Shown here: in pieces, positions 47,327 through 57,925 of the stretch
Numbering within the stretch: the first letter of the stretch is position 1
How the letters are laid out: every line of letters begins with the position of its first letter
NCBI GenBank assembly: GCA_020631735.1
Contig: CM036209.1
Span: 5,927,451 to 5,991,450 of the forward strand
Length of the DNA: 64,000 nucleotides
DNA from: Saccharum officinarum
Taxonomy: Eukaryota; Streptophyta; Magnoliopsida; Poales; Poaceae
Direction: 5' to 3'
The notes under the pieces: model-generated
The model's input: only the letters and a program-made list of their open reading frames with translations
Databases searched by the model: none
Told to the model about the DNA's origin: nothing
Program-made: the position numbers and the translations under genes

Positions 47327-47634
47327 TGTTAGCAACTCCGATGGATTACTCACAGATAACTCGATTCAGAGTAACAGGATACTAGACCTCAGGGGAGAGG
47401 GAGATCGGAGCAGCAAGGGAAGGATCTAGAAGGAACCTGGGTACAAGAGAGAGGGGTAGTTGGGAAGGAAGATGAACAGTAAGGGAGTAGAGGTATTTTC
47501 TGGTTAATTGATTCGATGCATGAACCTCCGCTTCCTTCTTCTCTTTGTACTCTTCGACTCTTCCAGCAAGGACTGAACTGGGCTCAAGGCCTAGACCCAT
47601 GTCATAACGGCCCAGCCATAGCTGATCACTAATA
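47327..47634 (-). repeat. 5' LTR (308 bp) of the F-box-carrying element
   Basis: tgttagcaactccgatggat to ...gatcactaata, followed by target duplication ATACC at 47635-47639. Colinear with 44238-44545 over its whole length. Confidence 0.95.
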
Positions 47635-47639
47635 ATACC

Positions 47640-48586
47640 AGACAGTACGAGTGACCAGCTGCGAAATCTCGTGGATTGGAATTTTGCAAGTGGATGCGCT
47701 TTTCGATTTGAGGTTTGTGAAAGGAAAACCAATATGAAACCCCGGCACTTGGCCAGATTCCAGAACCTTCTCCGAGTCGCCGGAGCCCCTCACGAACTCA
47801 CGGTGCCTGCTGTTGACCGGAGACTGGCGTGGCGAGAGATGGTTGGCCCTGGGGGGGTGGGCCCGAGTAGTGAAGGAGGTGGAGCGCATGGGCTGATGGG
47901 AAAGGGCTGGCCTGGTAGCTCTGGGCTGAGCCCAAACTTATTTCATGCACACATTTACCATCTCTAATGTTTCTCAAAAAAAACCATTTCTAATGTTTCT
48001 AAAAAAATACTATTTCTAATTAAAAATACAATTTGTGTTTCATGAACTCAAAATGAGCTCTACGATTTCTCAAATTTTACCTCCAAACTAGTCATAGCAA
48101 AGCCTCTAGCTGTATGTACAAAAAAATAAATGTTAGGACTAGAGTAACACAAGAGAAATCCCTGTCCGGATGTAAGAGACCTTTCTCCAAATTATTAGAA
48201 TCATTTTTATAACAGATCTTGGCCAAGCCGGCCCATTGGCAAAACATTGCTGTTTTAAAACAAAAAAAACACAAACAAACTAAGATCCCGTTTGGAAGGA
48301 CTACTTTCTGACTCCTGCAAAGGCCTACCAAACTGTTTAGTAGAAGGAGCTCCGTTTTGCGGTGAAAAAACGAGTTCTACCAATCAAGCGTGAAAAAATA
48401 AGTAAAGTAACCCCAGACAAGGTCTGAGTACCTGTCATGCACAGCAAACACGTACGGAGAAAGCAAATCACTCAAAACACAAGTAAACCTGATGTGATTT
48501 TATTCATTAAGTACAGTACGTATATATCTGTATCGTGGTAGTACACTAGTAGTACAAAGCTTTTATCAAGACAAGATGCTAACACA
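47640..48586. other. Intergenic; 3' flank of the arabinofuranosidase gene
   Basis: No gene recognised. 47640-47930 is moderately GC-rich and may be older flanking sequence of the DUF4283 gene. 47960-48080 is A/T-rich with a repeated catttctaatgtttct. 48285-48400 resembles the ends of common grass MITEs (gatcccgtttggaag). The last ~110 bases should hold the ASD1 3' UTR and poly(A) site; plus-strand gattttattcatta near 48495 is compatible with a minus-strand AATAAA. Confidence 0.5.
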
Positions 48587-51500
48587 TCACATCTCCGCCA
48601 CAAGCTTGGCCTGAGCCAGCGCCAGATCGAACGTGGTGAAGGAGTGAGGAGCCAGCGTGACCTGCATCTGCTCCGCAGCGTTGCTCAGCTGGCTTTTCAC
48701 CGGAGCAACCTGCAGGGTGGTCGTTCACAAGCAAGCAAGTTTTTGGTTCAGAACAAGCTCCACACATCGCGACACTTCTTTCATTCAGAAATAAACATAT
48801 GACAACAAGTTTGATATATGATCATCGGTACACAGACCTTGTTTGGGTTACTGAAAGAGTTCTCATCCATAACGTTGCCAGATGTGAGAACAGTGGCGGT
48901 TGATCCCAGCGAATTGACACTGGCCTGAAGTCCACTTGTGGAGATCGTGAGGCTAACACTGTCCGACCCAAAGTTCACAACCTGCACAGAAGCTTCTTTA
49001 GATCACTACAGGTTTGTAATCCTTTACACGCAGGCTAGGATGGATGCTCGACAGATTTTACTTGCCTTCACTCTAAGGAAGCTATTCTCTGAATCCTGCC
49101 ACGTAATTGCAGATGCAGCTAGCGAGCTTGAGTACCGGGAACTGATATTAATTGGATGGATCATGGCACCACTGGACTCACGGAAAAGTGTCTGCATCCA
49201 GTAACTAGGAGTTCCATAATGTTGCCAGGAGTTGAAGACGATGGCATCCGGGTTCCACCTGATTTTTTTTGTTCGAACACAGTTATCGCAGAGTTAGACC
49301 AATAACAACACAAGAAACAAGTAGAGGATAAAACCATGAATACTAACGTTTGATCATTGTCGTTCACGAATAGTGGAGCGTAACTTGCCATCTGAACAAT
49401 ATCACTGCAAAGAGCCAACAAAAGGTCATCTAACTCACAGTAAAGACTATCTTGGTAGTAGAACTGGAGCAGGCCGAAGTCCGCCATGGTGCCTCAATGA
49501 GCAAAGACGATATACAAAATTTACCAACAGAATGATCATCAACCAACTTGCAATCAAAAGGAGAGATCACCTGTTTTTCTCCAGACCAGTAAGGAAAGCA
49601 GCTTCAGCCAATGAAGCAAGAAGACTCCCTCTGCCTGCATCACTTCTCCAGACAGCGTACTCACTCACAAAAGCCTGTGTTTGAATCATTTCAGTAACAT
49701 TTTTTTTGTATAGACAGGGTACGGTGATTTTGTAAATAGGCAAGAAAATCATTGGAGTTTCAGAGAGTCTTCAGAACATGCAAATAAAATCACACATAAG
49801 CTCCATATAAATATTCTTCATTGTTCTTCAGAATCACAACACCTCAAAGAATTGTACCCTCCATCTCTTAAGGATTTTGCAAAGCATCAAAGGACCCATT
49901 TTATATACTATCCAAAGAACATCCCAAGTGAATGTCAGGAATCCTGAATCAATGTAAATGATTGGTCCTGAAAGATAGCTGTCTCATAAGGATCCTTGTG
50001 AAAATGAGACTTACCTTGGGTCCACTACGAGATGTTCTGTCAAATGTGCTCCTCATGTTAAACAAAGTCTTGGAATCAGTATAGACCTAGAAGAAAGAAG
50101 CAGTGTTTAAATTTAAGAGAAGGCAAGCTGACCTTAACAATGAATAATTAGACAGAACCACAGAATCAAGACAGAGAAAAATGAAACAAACAGACTTGGC
50201 AGTAAGAACTTTACATGGAAGTCATACAAATCCGCAGGATGGTCAAGTGGTCTAGATGAACCATCACAGTTTGAAATCATTTGAATGTCTGGATAGGCCT
50301 CTCTTATAGCATTGTAGAATTTGAGGTAATTACCTGTTTAACAAACATAAAGACTATCATTCCATGCAACTAAAAGCAGGCTTCATATGTACAAAAAAAA
50401 CTGTAGGTGAAGTATATCCTTTGCCGACTACCACTGGGAGTTATGTTCAGTTTAAGTCTCTTTGCTAGAATAGGGACAGCGAGTGCATAATTGCCCTTGT
50501 GCAGAAGACCTTTTTTTAAAAACAAAACTTGTGCAGAAGACCTTTCAACTTATTTAAAGGATGCAAATAAAAATGTAGTTGATAAGTTTACCACGGTAAA
50601 ACTTTTTCCCGCAATCTTCATTTCCAATCGCGACATGTTTCACCGGGAAAGGTTCAGGGTGCCCCATTGCAGCCCTAACAGAGCCCCATGTTGAATCTGC
50701 ACTCCCCCTTGCAAATTCTAGACTGTCCAATACATCCTGTAGAAAAACAAACAGTTCAATAACAATGAAGCTAGAACAATTATAAGTATAAGAACTACCT
50801 AAGTCTACAGGAGATATGATATATGGTATCTTATAGAGTTTGTTACTATTCATATAAATGGAATTAATTAGTTCATGGACAATCTTGGTAAATGTGAGTG
50901 TACAACTCAAGCTAAGCGTCATCTCTACATGTAAACTACCTGAATAAAAATCATGAAGAGAGCTTAGAAGAGAATAAAACTTCAGCATTATTCAAAACTG
51001 ATAATATGTGATAGCTCTCACTGTGATCTGAGCAATAAATTTTAATCTTATTTTCTCAGATATGAAGGATTTGTAATAAGAAATAAAGTTTTAATCTGGG
51101 ATATGCTTTCTAGCTCACAAAAAATGAAATGTTATTATAACATCTACAGTTACGTTCAAAAAAAAAGGTATTATAACATCTACAGTTATGATATATAATG
51201 GTAATTTGCACCCATGGCTGAGAAAGTACAATGCGTTAAAAATTTGAAGGCTCTTATATCATTATATCAACAAATTTTGAAGGCATTATCAACAAATGTT
51301 TAGTCTACTCGAGGTATAATCAGGGAGCCAAAAAGATACCTTTACAAAAGGAGCAATAGCTACAGTATCAACTTCGTCATTGTGGCTGATTCCTGAGTTG
51401 AGAAATTCCGTCAGTTAAGAAGCCTGATACATCCGGCCCAGGTGGGGTTGGCCGAGGCCCAATAAATTAAGGTTGCCCGGACCCCAACAGTTCTTATGCA

Positions 51501-54472
51501 CACCCACTCGGAGAAAGACCCAATTTCCCTAAAAGACTAGTCCGATAGGGGAAGGGTGCCTCTCTCTTTTAAGGTGGCTTCCTCCTCCCAAGCTAAGCAA
51601 GGTGGGATTATTCAGAGGCTCACACGGTCGCCGCCCGACTACAACTAGGCCACTTAGCCTTTTTTTGTTGCGTCTTTGTCAGCGGGTAACAGTGGAGGAT
51701 GTCCTCATCATTCCCACCCCCTTAAACAAGGGCCCAGCTCTGATACCAAATGATACATCCGGCCCAGGTGGGGTTGGCCGAGGCCCAATAAATTAAGGTT
51801 GCCCGGACCCCAACAGTTCTTATGCACACCCACTCGGAGAAAGGCCCAATTTCCCTAAAAGACTAGTCCGATAGGGGAAGGGTGGCTCTCTCTTTTAAGA
51901 TGGCTTCCTCCTCCCAAGCTAAGCAAGGTGGGATTATTCAGAGGCTCACACGGTCGCCGCCCGACTACAACTAGGCCACTTGGCCTTTTTTTGTTGCGTC
52001 TTTGCCAGCGGGTAATAGTGGAGGATGTCCTCATCAAAGCCCCACAGTGATAAAAGATTTAACAAATCTGAAAACAATTACCATTGTTGAATACCCAGAT
52101 TGGAGCAGCACCCAAGTCCTCCGCAAGCTTTGACGTAGATTTCAATGTAATAGTTAGGGGGTGATGATAGGAAAGAAAAAAATTAAATTGAAGCAGTGTA
52201 AACTGGTACCTGAAGAAACTCATAATATCCAAGCCCATCATCAGTCCAGTAATGCCAAACATCCCCAAAGTGTCCAGGCCTCTCTTCCCATGGACCAATA
52301 GATTCTCTCCATCTGAATGCATTTCTTAGCCACTCACCTTCTACAAAACAACCTCCTACAATAGTCCCATTCAATCTATCAAATATATGAAACATCTATG
52401 AACATATATAATATATGTCCAAACATGAAGAACCTGATTTTAAATGTGAAAACACAGTGCATACCAGGAAATCTCAAGAATCGTGGTTTTAGATCCAAAA
52501 GCATGGATATAAGTTCTGTGCGGAAACCATGTCCCTGTGTGTGCAGAGAGAACGGGTTGTAAATACTCAGATAAACTTTTGCACAATGAGAATAACCATA
52601 CATTAGAAAGAGATCGTTTTTGTTTCTAGGTTTCTGGCAAGATAAATGAATCTAATACATTCTGTACACTAAATAGATGACTAAAATATAAATTCAGCCA
52701 CACAGGGTATCCATCAGAAACATTTAATTGGTGGTTACGTTCATCAAACAAACCAAAGCAGTGAACTGGGTGTCATACTATTCTTGTTACGGATTATAAG
52801 AGGCCAATAGTTCATTGGTTTGCAGCATGGTAGACTGGTAGAGTGCACTAGTGCAGACCATATTAACAATTTTTGCAGTCAAGTAGGTACCATGAAGCAC
52901 ACTTGCACATGATCGTAGCCATCCAATATTCCATTATTAATTGGAAGTGGAATGTAGTCACTAAGGATTGCTGAAAAGTAGATCTTCCACCTACTGACCT
53001 AGTTCGTTGTCACCATGCAGAATTAAATAATCAGTGCTTTATACTCAGAGGTTCAGTACTATCTTTATTTATTATTCATATTTTATACATGTTTTTTTCT
53101 AGGCTTTAATTGTGTTTTTCATTATAAAGATTAATAAAATAATATAACATACCTTGTATGTGTCTTCAGGCATGAGTGATACTTGATCAAGCCATACAAC
53201 TCCTTTTTTGTTGGTTGTTATTTGAAGCCTTGAGGTTCTATAGGTTCCTTTAGCCACCAGCTTCTGCTCCACTTTTGTCCAATTTGATGTGCCAGAAACC
53301 CTGCAGCAGTGCAATCCCTTCAGCTATTGTGAATAAGGAAATATTCTCCTCCTTTCTAAACATTGTGAGAAAAAATACTAACGTTATCGTAGCTGAAGCC
53401 AAGTTTTGCAACCCATCAGAGCTTGTTAATGAAACTGTTAAATCCGTTGTTTCCGGAGACTTAACATACATAACGAGATTGTAAGCCTTCCCATCTTCTA
53501 TGTTCTGTAAGTTGAAATGGTAACATTACAGAAAAGAAAAAAGTAGAAAAGGTAGGAAAACAGAACATGTACTGAATATCTGCCTAACATCAGAACATGA
53601 AAGGTAAAAACTACCAGAATGGTACAAAAGAAAAAAATGCATGGAGCTCTGAAGCTTGTAATTCCAAATGCTACTCCTACAGCTATTGCTACTGTTACTG
53701 TTTTTGAAAATTGGCATCCTAGTTAACTAAATAACCAAATTGTTGATATTAACAAAATACTTCTTTATGAAACTATCCATTTCTAATACTTATGTGAATA
53801 AGAAATACATGATGAAATCGTACCATGCCCCAAAAACCCGGGTTGTAAACACCAACACCACCAGCTGGGCAGTCATTACAGAGGACCTCCATCCTCAGAG
53901 CAACAATGTTTCGATTGAAACATGATGTACGATCAGTCGCCACGAATATGGAGGAGTCATCTCCAATGATGGACCACGGGGCAATGTTTGATGGAGTATG
54001 AGAGCCTCCAGCTTCGAAACCTGAAGTAAAAATCCAGTTCCAAAACCTTGAACATCAACATCGGCAGCAGCTTTCAAAATAAGTGCATCTAGTAACATTT
54101 GAAAAGGCACACAAAAATCAAGAATAGCTGAGGTACCTCTGTTACTGACAAGCTCTGCCCATATGCCACCAGCTCCTGCATGGTTGATCTCCTACAGTAG
54201 GTCATGTAGTATATTTGGATTATTCTTTCTGATTATATGTGGTCAAACATAAAAAGCCAGCGGAACTAGCATCTACCAATGAACTACTGCCTCACCTCAA
54301 AAAATATACCAAATAGAGTTTCAGGGATCTTCCGGGAAAGCTGTGGCGTGGCATCAACCTTGAGGGTTGCTGTCTGGGTGGCCTCTATTTCTAAAGGCCG
54401 ACATCTGCAGCCCACGCAGAATAGAAGCAGAAGGCAGAAGATTGCAGTAGAGGAGGCGTGCTTGAGATCCAT
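48587..54472 (-). CDS. ASD1: Alpha-L-arabinofuranosidase, GH51 (ASD1 type), 17 exons
   Basis: Secreted/cell-wall enzyme that removes terminal arabinofuranosyl groups from arabinoxylan and arabinan. Exons by splice sites and frame: 54296-54472, 54137-54191, 53824-54020, 53383-53504, 53153-53300, 52465-52534, 52210-52355, 52082-52127, 51340-51392, 50592-50736, 50215-50333, 50015-50086, 49571-49674, 49348-49404, 49066-49258, 48838-48981, 48587-48709. They sum to 1971 bases (656 residues plus stop), the usual length for plant enzymes, with every junction in phase. Residues 1-25 form a signal peptide (AIFCLLLLFCVGC). A carbohydrate-binding-like region (GFWGMNIEDGK, SNWTKVEQKL) precedes the catalytic barrel (RFLRFPGGCFVEG). 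E378 in AIGNEDCG is the predicted acid/base and E455 in VSEYAVW the nucleophile. The C-terminal domain ends LAQAKLVAEM. Intron 15 is GC-AG and intron 8 holds a TRIM. No frame damage; probably functional. Confidence 0.97.
48982..49065 (-). other. GC-AG intron 15 of ASD1
   Basis: After ...AGAGTGAAG the minus strand reads GCAAGTAAAATC instead of GT, and the intron ends CTTCTGTGCAG before GTTGTGAACTTTGG. Frame across the junction (FLRVK-VVNFG) is exactly what the family requires, and no in-phase GT alternative is visible. GCAAGT is the classic strong GC donor. Confidence 0.85.
51425..51710 (-). repeat. TRIM 3' LTR (286 bp)
   Basis: Plus-strand tgatacatccggccca to ...gatgtcctcatca; on the minus strand TGATGAGGACATCC...TGTATCA. 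Identical in length to the other LTR. Confidence 0.95.
51737..51748 (-). other. TRIM primer-binding site
   Basis: Minus-strand TGGTATCAGAGC, a perfect 12-base complement to the initiator tRNA-Met 3' end, two bases from the LTR at 51751. Confidence 0.95.
51751..52036 (-). repeat. TRIM 5' LTR (286 bp)
   Basis: Same sequence as 51425-51710 except for about six single-base differences. Followed immediately by target duplication AAGCC. Confidence 0.95.
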
Positions 54473-55675
54473 AGGCTTCCACTTGTGGTAAGCACTAATG
54501 CAATGAGTGTGTCTGTTGGAGAAATAGAGTATAATTGGCAGGTCAGTTGAGTTAGATGGAAACAGAAGCTACTACAGCATGGCATCTCCACTTAGAGAGA
54601 ACTGGAGAGGCATCAGATCAGAACAATCAAAAGGCAAACGCATAGTACTGGTGCATATGGACACCCCCCCCCCCCACCCCCCACCCAAAAAAAAACATCG
54701 ACAAAAACAATGAACATAAGCTATAGCTACTTTACATTCAGCTGTGCATAGGAAATAAAGAATGAAATTGATTTGGTAAATAAAGCATTACAAATACGCA
54801 AAGAATGCCTTTTGAGATTATCTCATCAGACAGAAGCACATGGGATTGTGTTCCAGTTAAAGCAGGGTGCTTGTTTTGTTTCGCAAAAGAAAAAAAACGG
54901 AGGCCCTCTTGGGCATTCCATCAAACCACTCGCCTGCACCAACCAGGCAACCACCAACCCAAACTCCACCCACAATCGGCAACTGAAGACAAAATTCCGA
55001 AGCAGAATTGGAGTCTGTCGTCGTCGAGGGTCTCACCATGCATCCACCATCCGATACCTCCCTTCCAAAGCAAGAAGTGATCGAGCTACCGGATGTCCGG
55101 ATGCGAGTACCCGGCCGGGGGCCCCTGCGCTTAAGTAGTAGAAGAAGAAGGCGAAGCAGTGGCTTTGAAGGGAAGCGTGCCTACGCCACGGACTACGGAA
55201 GCCACGCGAGGGGTGTGGGGAGGGAGACCTATCGGGTGCCGGAGACGGCGGACGTCAGGGTCGGGGCGCGCCGCGGCGTGGCCATAGTTGCTTGCCTTGC
55301 CGGGGTCGTTCGGCGGCGGTTGGCTGCGCTCGCCCGCCGACGCGTGGGGCCCTGTGGCTGTCAGCGGCGCGGTCGCCTTATCCGCTTTCGTCATCTTTGA
55401 ATTTTATTTTTATTTATTTATTTTATTGTGTGTTCAACAAAGCATTTTGTTTTTTTATAGAATTTTGATTTTTTTGTTTATAAACAAAGCATTTGGGTGC
55501 CGGCGTATTAATCGTGGAAACGGGTACGGACGAAGGGCGTCGTCATTGTGGAACGACTTTGGAGCCTTGGGTTTGGTCGTGGCTGTATCTTTGTTGTCTC
55601 TTATATGCATGTTTGCTAATCATGAGAACTTGCACTAAGGCCTATTTGAATCATCTAGATATTGCATAAGTTATA
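54473..55675. other. ASD1 upstream region
   Basis: Expected to hold the ASD1 promoter and 5' UTR. There is a C-rich simple repeat at 54664-54687 followed by an A-run. 55000-55400 is GC-rich with overlapping frames on both strands and no known domain; it may be an upstream 5'-UTR exon, a CpG-rich promoter or a fragment of another gene. 55400-55500 is T-rich. I cannot place a TATA box or start site with confidence. Confidence 0.45.
54664..54698. repeat. Simple repeat, C-run then A-run
   Basis: About 13 C, then ACCCCCCACCC and nine A. Polymorphism-prone and error-prone sequence about 190 bases upstream of the ASD1 start codon. Confidence 0.95.
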
Positions 55676-55957
55676 CTCCCTCCATTCATTTATCTCCTTC
55701 ATTTAAGAAAAATCTTTTTATTCAAAAATCTCTTTCATATTAGATTGGGACTTGCCCGCATTTATTATCCGTTTGCTGCTTATTGGCTACCACTCACCTG
55801 CATTTATTGTCTCTTTGCTGCTCATTGGCTGTTCCTAGCATGTGACTCCTCGTATGCGCTCAGCACGCGATGATTAAATGTAAACTGAGTAGTTTTGCTC
55901 TGCTCCTTGGTCACTACGCCGAAGGCTAAAATGATGAAGATAAATAAACGGAGGGAG
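55676..55957. mobile_element. Stowaway (Tc1/mariner) MITE, 282 bp
   Basis: Terminal inverted repeats CTCCCTCCATTCATTTATCT and, at the other end, aataaacggagggag, flanked by TA on both sides (55674-55675, 55958-55959). The inverted match extends about 30 bases with mismatches. Stowaway termini CTCCCTCC and TA target duplications are diagnostic. Non-coding. Confidence 0.93.
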
Positions 55958-56523
55958 TAATAGCTAGAGAGAATGAGCTAATAGTTTTTTTTGTATAAAT
56001 TGGCTGATTGAATAGTTCAAACATGCTACAAGATAGACTAACTCTGTTCGCTTGAGCTACTTTTCAGCCATTGAATAGTATTTTTCTCTCACAACGTTCC
56101 AACATAAGCATCAGCATAAACCAAATTTCAGCATTGGTTTAGTTTTGGAAAAACACCTCTTCTGTCAAAAACCGGACGTCAATCAAACAGGTGGAATCTA
56201 AAGCTGCCTTTCCACAAACAGCTCTTTTTTTGTGTAGCATGATTTTCGCAGCATATTGGACCTCGCTTTTTTGCTTTCTGCTTTCTAAATAGGTGCAGAG
56301 AGATGTTTTACGGTTGTTTCAAGAGAAAAAATGAGAGAGGGATAGGTTTCATAGTTTCAACAACACCATGCACATTTTTTCACAGCACATAGGTCATAGC
56401 ATTTTTTTCACAGCTCAGCGTAGTTTTTTCACGGCAGCTGAACCAAATAAACATTATAAGATGAGTTGTTTGGATTAGCTAGAGCTTATTTTATCAGTTA
56501 GTGGCTTATTTTAGTTGGTCCAA

Positions 56524-56583
56524 CCAACTCCTAAAACGCAATCAAAAAAAAAAAAAAAAAAAAAAAACCAACTCCTAAAACGC
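56524..56583. mobile_element. Oligo(A) insertion flanked by 16-bp direct repeats
   Basis: CCAACTCCTAAAACGC occurs at 56524-56539 and 56568-56583 and brackets aatc followed by about 24 A. A target duplication plus A-tail is what target-primed reverse transcription by LINE machinery leaves. Here almost nothing but the tail was inserted. Replication slippage is the alternative. Confidence 0.6.
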
Positions 56584-56892
56584 CCACATGACATGATAAA
56601 AACAGAATTTGAAAGTAATAATGCACAAAGCGAGATTTTTTTAATGTAAACGTTCCGCGGATGGAATTTGGAGCCAAATTGAGGTTTGAGGCCAAGCTAT
56701 TTAGCATAACAAAAGAACTATTTTCTAAAAGTTTAGTTTTGCATGGGCAGAATAAAAAAATCGGTTCCTTCAAGAAGTAATGGTCGCACAAAGAATTAAT
56801 CAGGCTACTTAATTAACTAAGATTCTAAATAATAACAACCGATCGATTAAGAGAAAAATATATACCTCAATCATCTAGCTAATTGATCATTA

Positions 56893-57088
56893 TTTGACGT
56901 GGCGCACGAGATGCTGTATGTGTCACCATATCAGACTTAATCAAGCACTCAGCAACTAGCAAACAAGTGATGCTAGTATCCGTTCACAAAATCCAGTTTA
57001 TAACTATACCAAGAACAAACGTAGTGATTAGAAACTAATTAGTACTATAAATTACTTCATTCACCATTTGATGTGGCGCACGAGATGC
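56893..57088. repeat. Imperfect direct repeat, offset 174 bp
   Basis: tttgacgtggcgcacgagat at 56893 and tttgatgtggcgcacgagat at 57067, one mismatch in 22 bases; each is followed within 50 bases by a similar aagcactca(a/g)caac/gcag stretch. Possibly a decayed tandem duplication. Confidence 0.75.
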
Positions 57089-57269
57089 CCATCGATCTTG
57101 CATTGCACTAGTGAAGCACTCAACAGCAGAGGCCATCTTCGTTCTGTCTTTAAATAGATGGGACTGCTGAATATTTATTGATATGCTTGGATTGGATTTG
57201 CATTGGGAGCACTCCATTATTATTAATTACCAGCTAGACGTTTCTTTAATTTTTTCATTTGAATCATCC

Positions 57270-57925
57270 TCGCGACTGTTGCTGATCGAGTTGTGGGATG
57301 GGCAAATTTGAAATGCGCCTTTAGGAGAACTGTGAATGATAGTCTATTGATTTTATGGATAGAAGTTGGTGCAATAATTTAGCTTGTACAGTTTGTTTTA
57401 CTGATGCTGAAAATTCTCTAGTTGGTAGTTGTACGGCCTTCTCAATCTTTATAAAAAATAGTGAACTTTAGAGAGGCATTTTCTCAATTTCATAGTCCTG
57501 CTGTTTGGAGTTTGAAAATCCCCCTAGAGTACATTTGTTTTATGATTGCTTGAAAATAAGGTTCTTACTAGAGATATTTTGAATAAGAGAAGAAAGGTTG
57601 AGGATCCTAGTGTTGTTTATTCTGTCGTGAAGCTCTATTCAACACATATTCTTTGATTGTGTGGTTGCACAACAATTAATTTGGTCTATCTTAATTATGT
57701 GAGTTCTTAGAGATTGAGCTAGGTGCATATATTGAGTTGATTGGTAGACCGTGGATTAGTAACAAGTTTATGATTCATAATAATTGTATTACCTCTGCTG
57801 CTATGTGGGGATTACTATTCTAGATGCCCTTCAAGGCTCTTCACGTTTTTTTTTTTGATAATCTGTTGAGGGTCTTTATGTAACTGCAGCTCTACTAATG
57901 ATTATATGTTTTTATTTATATAAAA
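57270..57925 (+). pseudogene. LINE remnant, zf-RVT end of ORF2
   Basis: Broken plus-strand frames carry motifs typical of the C-terminal zf-RVT region of plant LINE reverse transcriptases: FHSPAVWSLKIPL at about 57490, KVLTRDILNKRR at about 57560, and FFDCVVAQQLIW at about 57650, followed by GITILDALQGSSR near 57810. Each lies in a different frame or is separated by stops. An A-rich end near 57918-57926 may be the 3' tail. No upstream RT core or endonuclease is seen. Identification rests on short motifs. Confidence 0.55.

Larger units (their letters stand above)
44238..47634 (-). mobile_element. Compact LTR retrotransposon carrying F-box sequence
   Basis: Two 308-bp LTRs (44238-44545 and 47327-47634) have TGTTAG...CTAACA termini, mutated to CTAATA at the right end. 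A perfect 5-bp target duplication ATACC lies at 44233-44237 and 47635-47639. A primer-binding-like site abuts the right LTR and a polypurine tract the left, so it is on the minus strand. The 2.78-kb interior begins with a gag-like N-terminus (MDSPTVLSPSTQFLLDEINR), ends with a gypsy-like pol tail (SAWGQAESQGGGNV), and between them holds F-box and other coding sequence but no protease, RT or integrase. The organisation resembles gene-transducing elements such as maize Bs1. Mobilisation in trans is inferred. Confidence 0.9.
51425..52036 (-). mobile_element. Complete TRIM (612 bp) in ASD1 intron 8
   Basis: Two 286-bp LTRs (51425-51710 and 51751-52036) flank only 40 bases. These hold a polypurine tract next to the left LTR (minus AAGGGGGTGGGAA) and a primer-binding site TGGTATCAGAGC two bases from the right LTR, so the element is on the minus strand, like the gene. 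Both flanks carry the 5-bp target duplication AAGCC (51420-51424, 52037-52041). About six substitutions separate the LTRs (near 2%), suggesting insertion within roughly the last million years if typical grass rates apply. Without it, intron 8 would be 72 bases. It has no coding capacity and needs enzymes in trans. Confidence 0.97.
55960..57269. other. Intergenic with MITE fragments
   Basis: No gene. 56045-56110 (gttcgcttgagctacttttcagcc ... tttttctctcacaac split by substitutions) resembles a common grass hAT-like MITE end. 56480-56560 contains palindromic ttagttggtccaaccaact. A poly(A) insertion and a 22-bp direct repeat (56893 and 57067) are listed separately. Short minus frames near 57035-57217 are unsupported. 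Confidence 0.5.

Noticed and set aside
51737..51748. tRNA-like sequence
   Set aside because: Only the 12-base complement of the tRNA-Met 3' end: a primer-binding site, not a tRNA gene. The same applies at 19678 and 38524.
51425..52036. Assembly duplication as an explanation for the intron-8 repeat
   Set aside because: The flanking AAGCC duplication, primer-binding site and polypurine tract are explained by a TRIM and not by an assembly error.
55008..55400. 130-codon plus-strand frame upstream of ASD1
   Set aside because: GC-rich with equally open frames on the minus strand and no recognised domain; more likely promoter or 5'-UTR composition.
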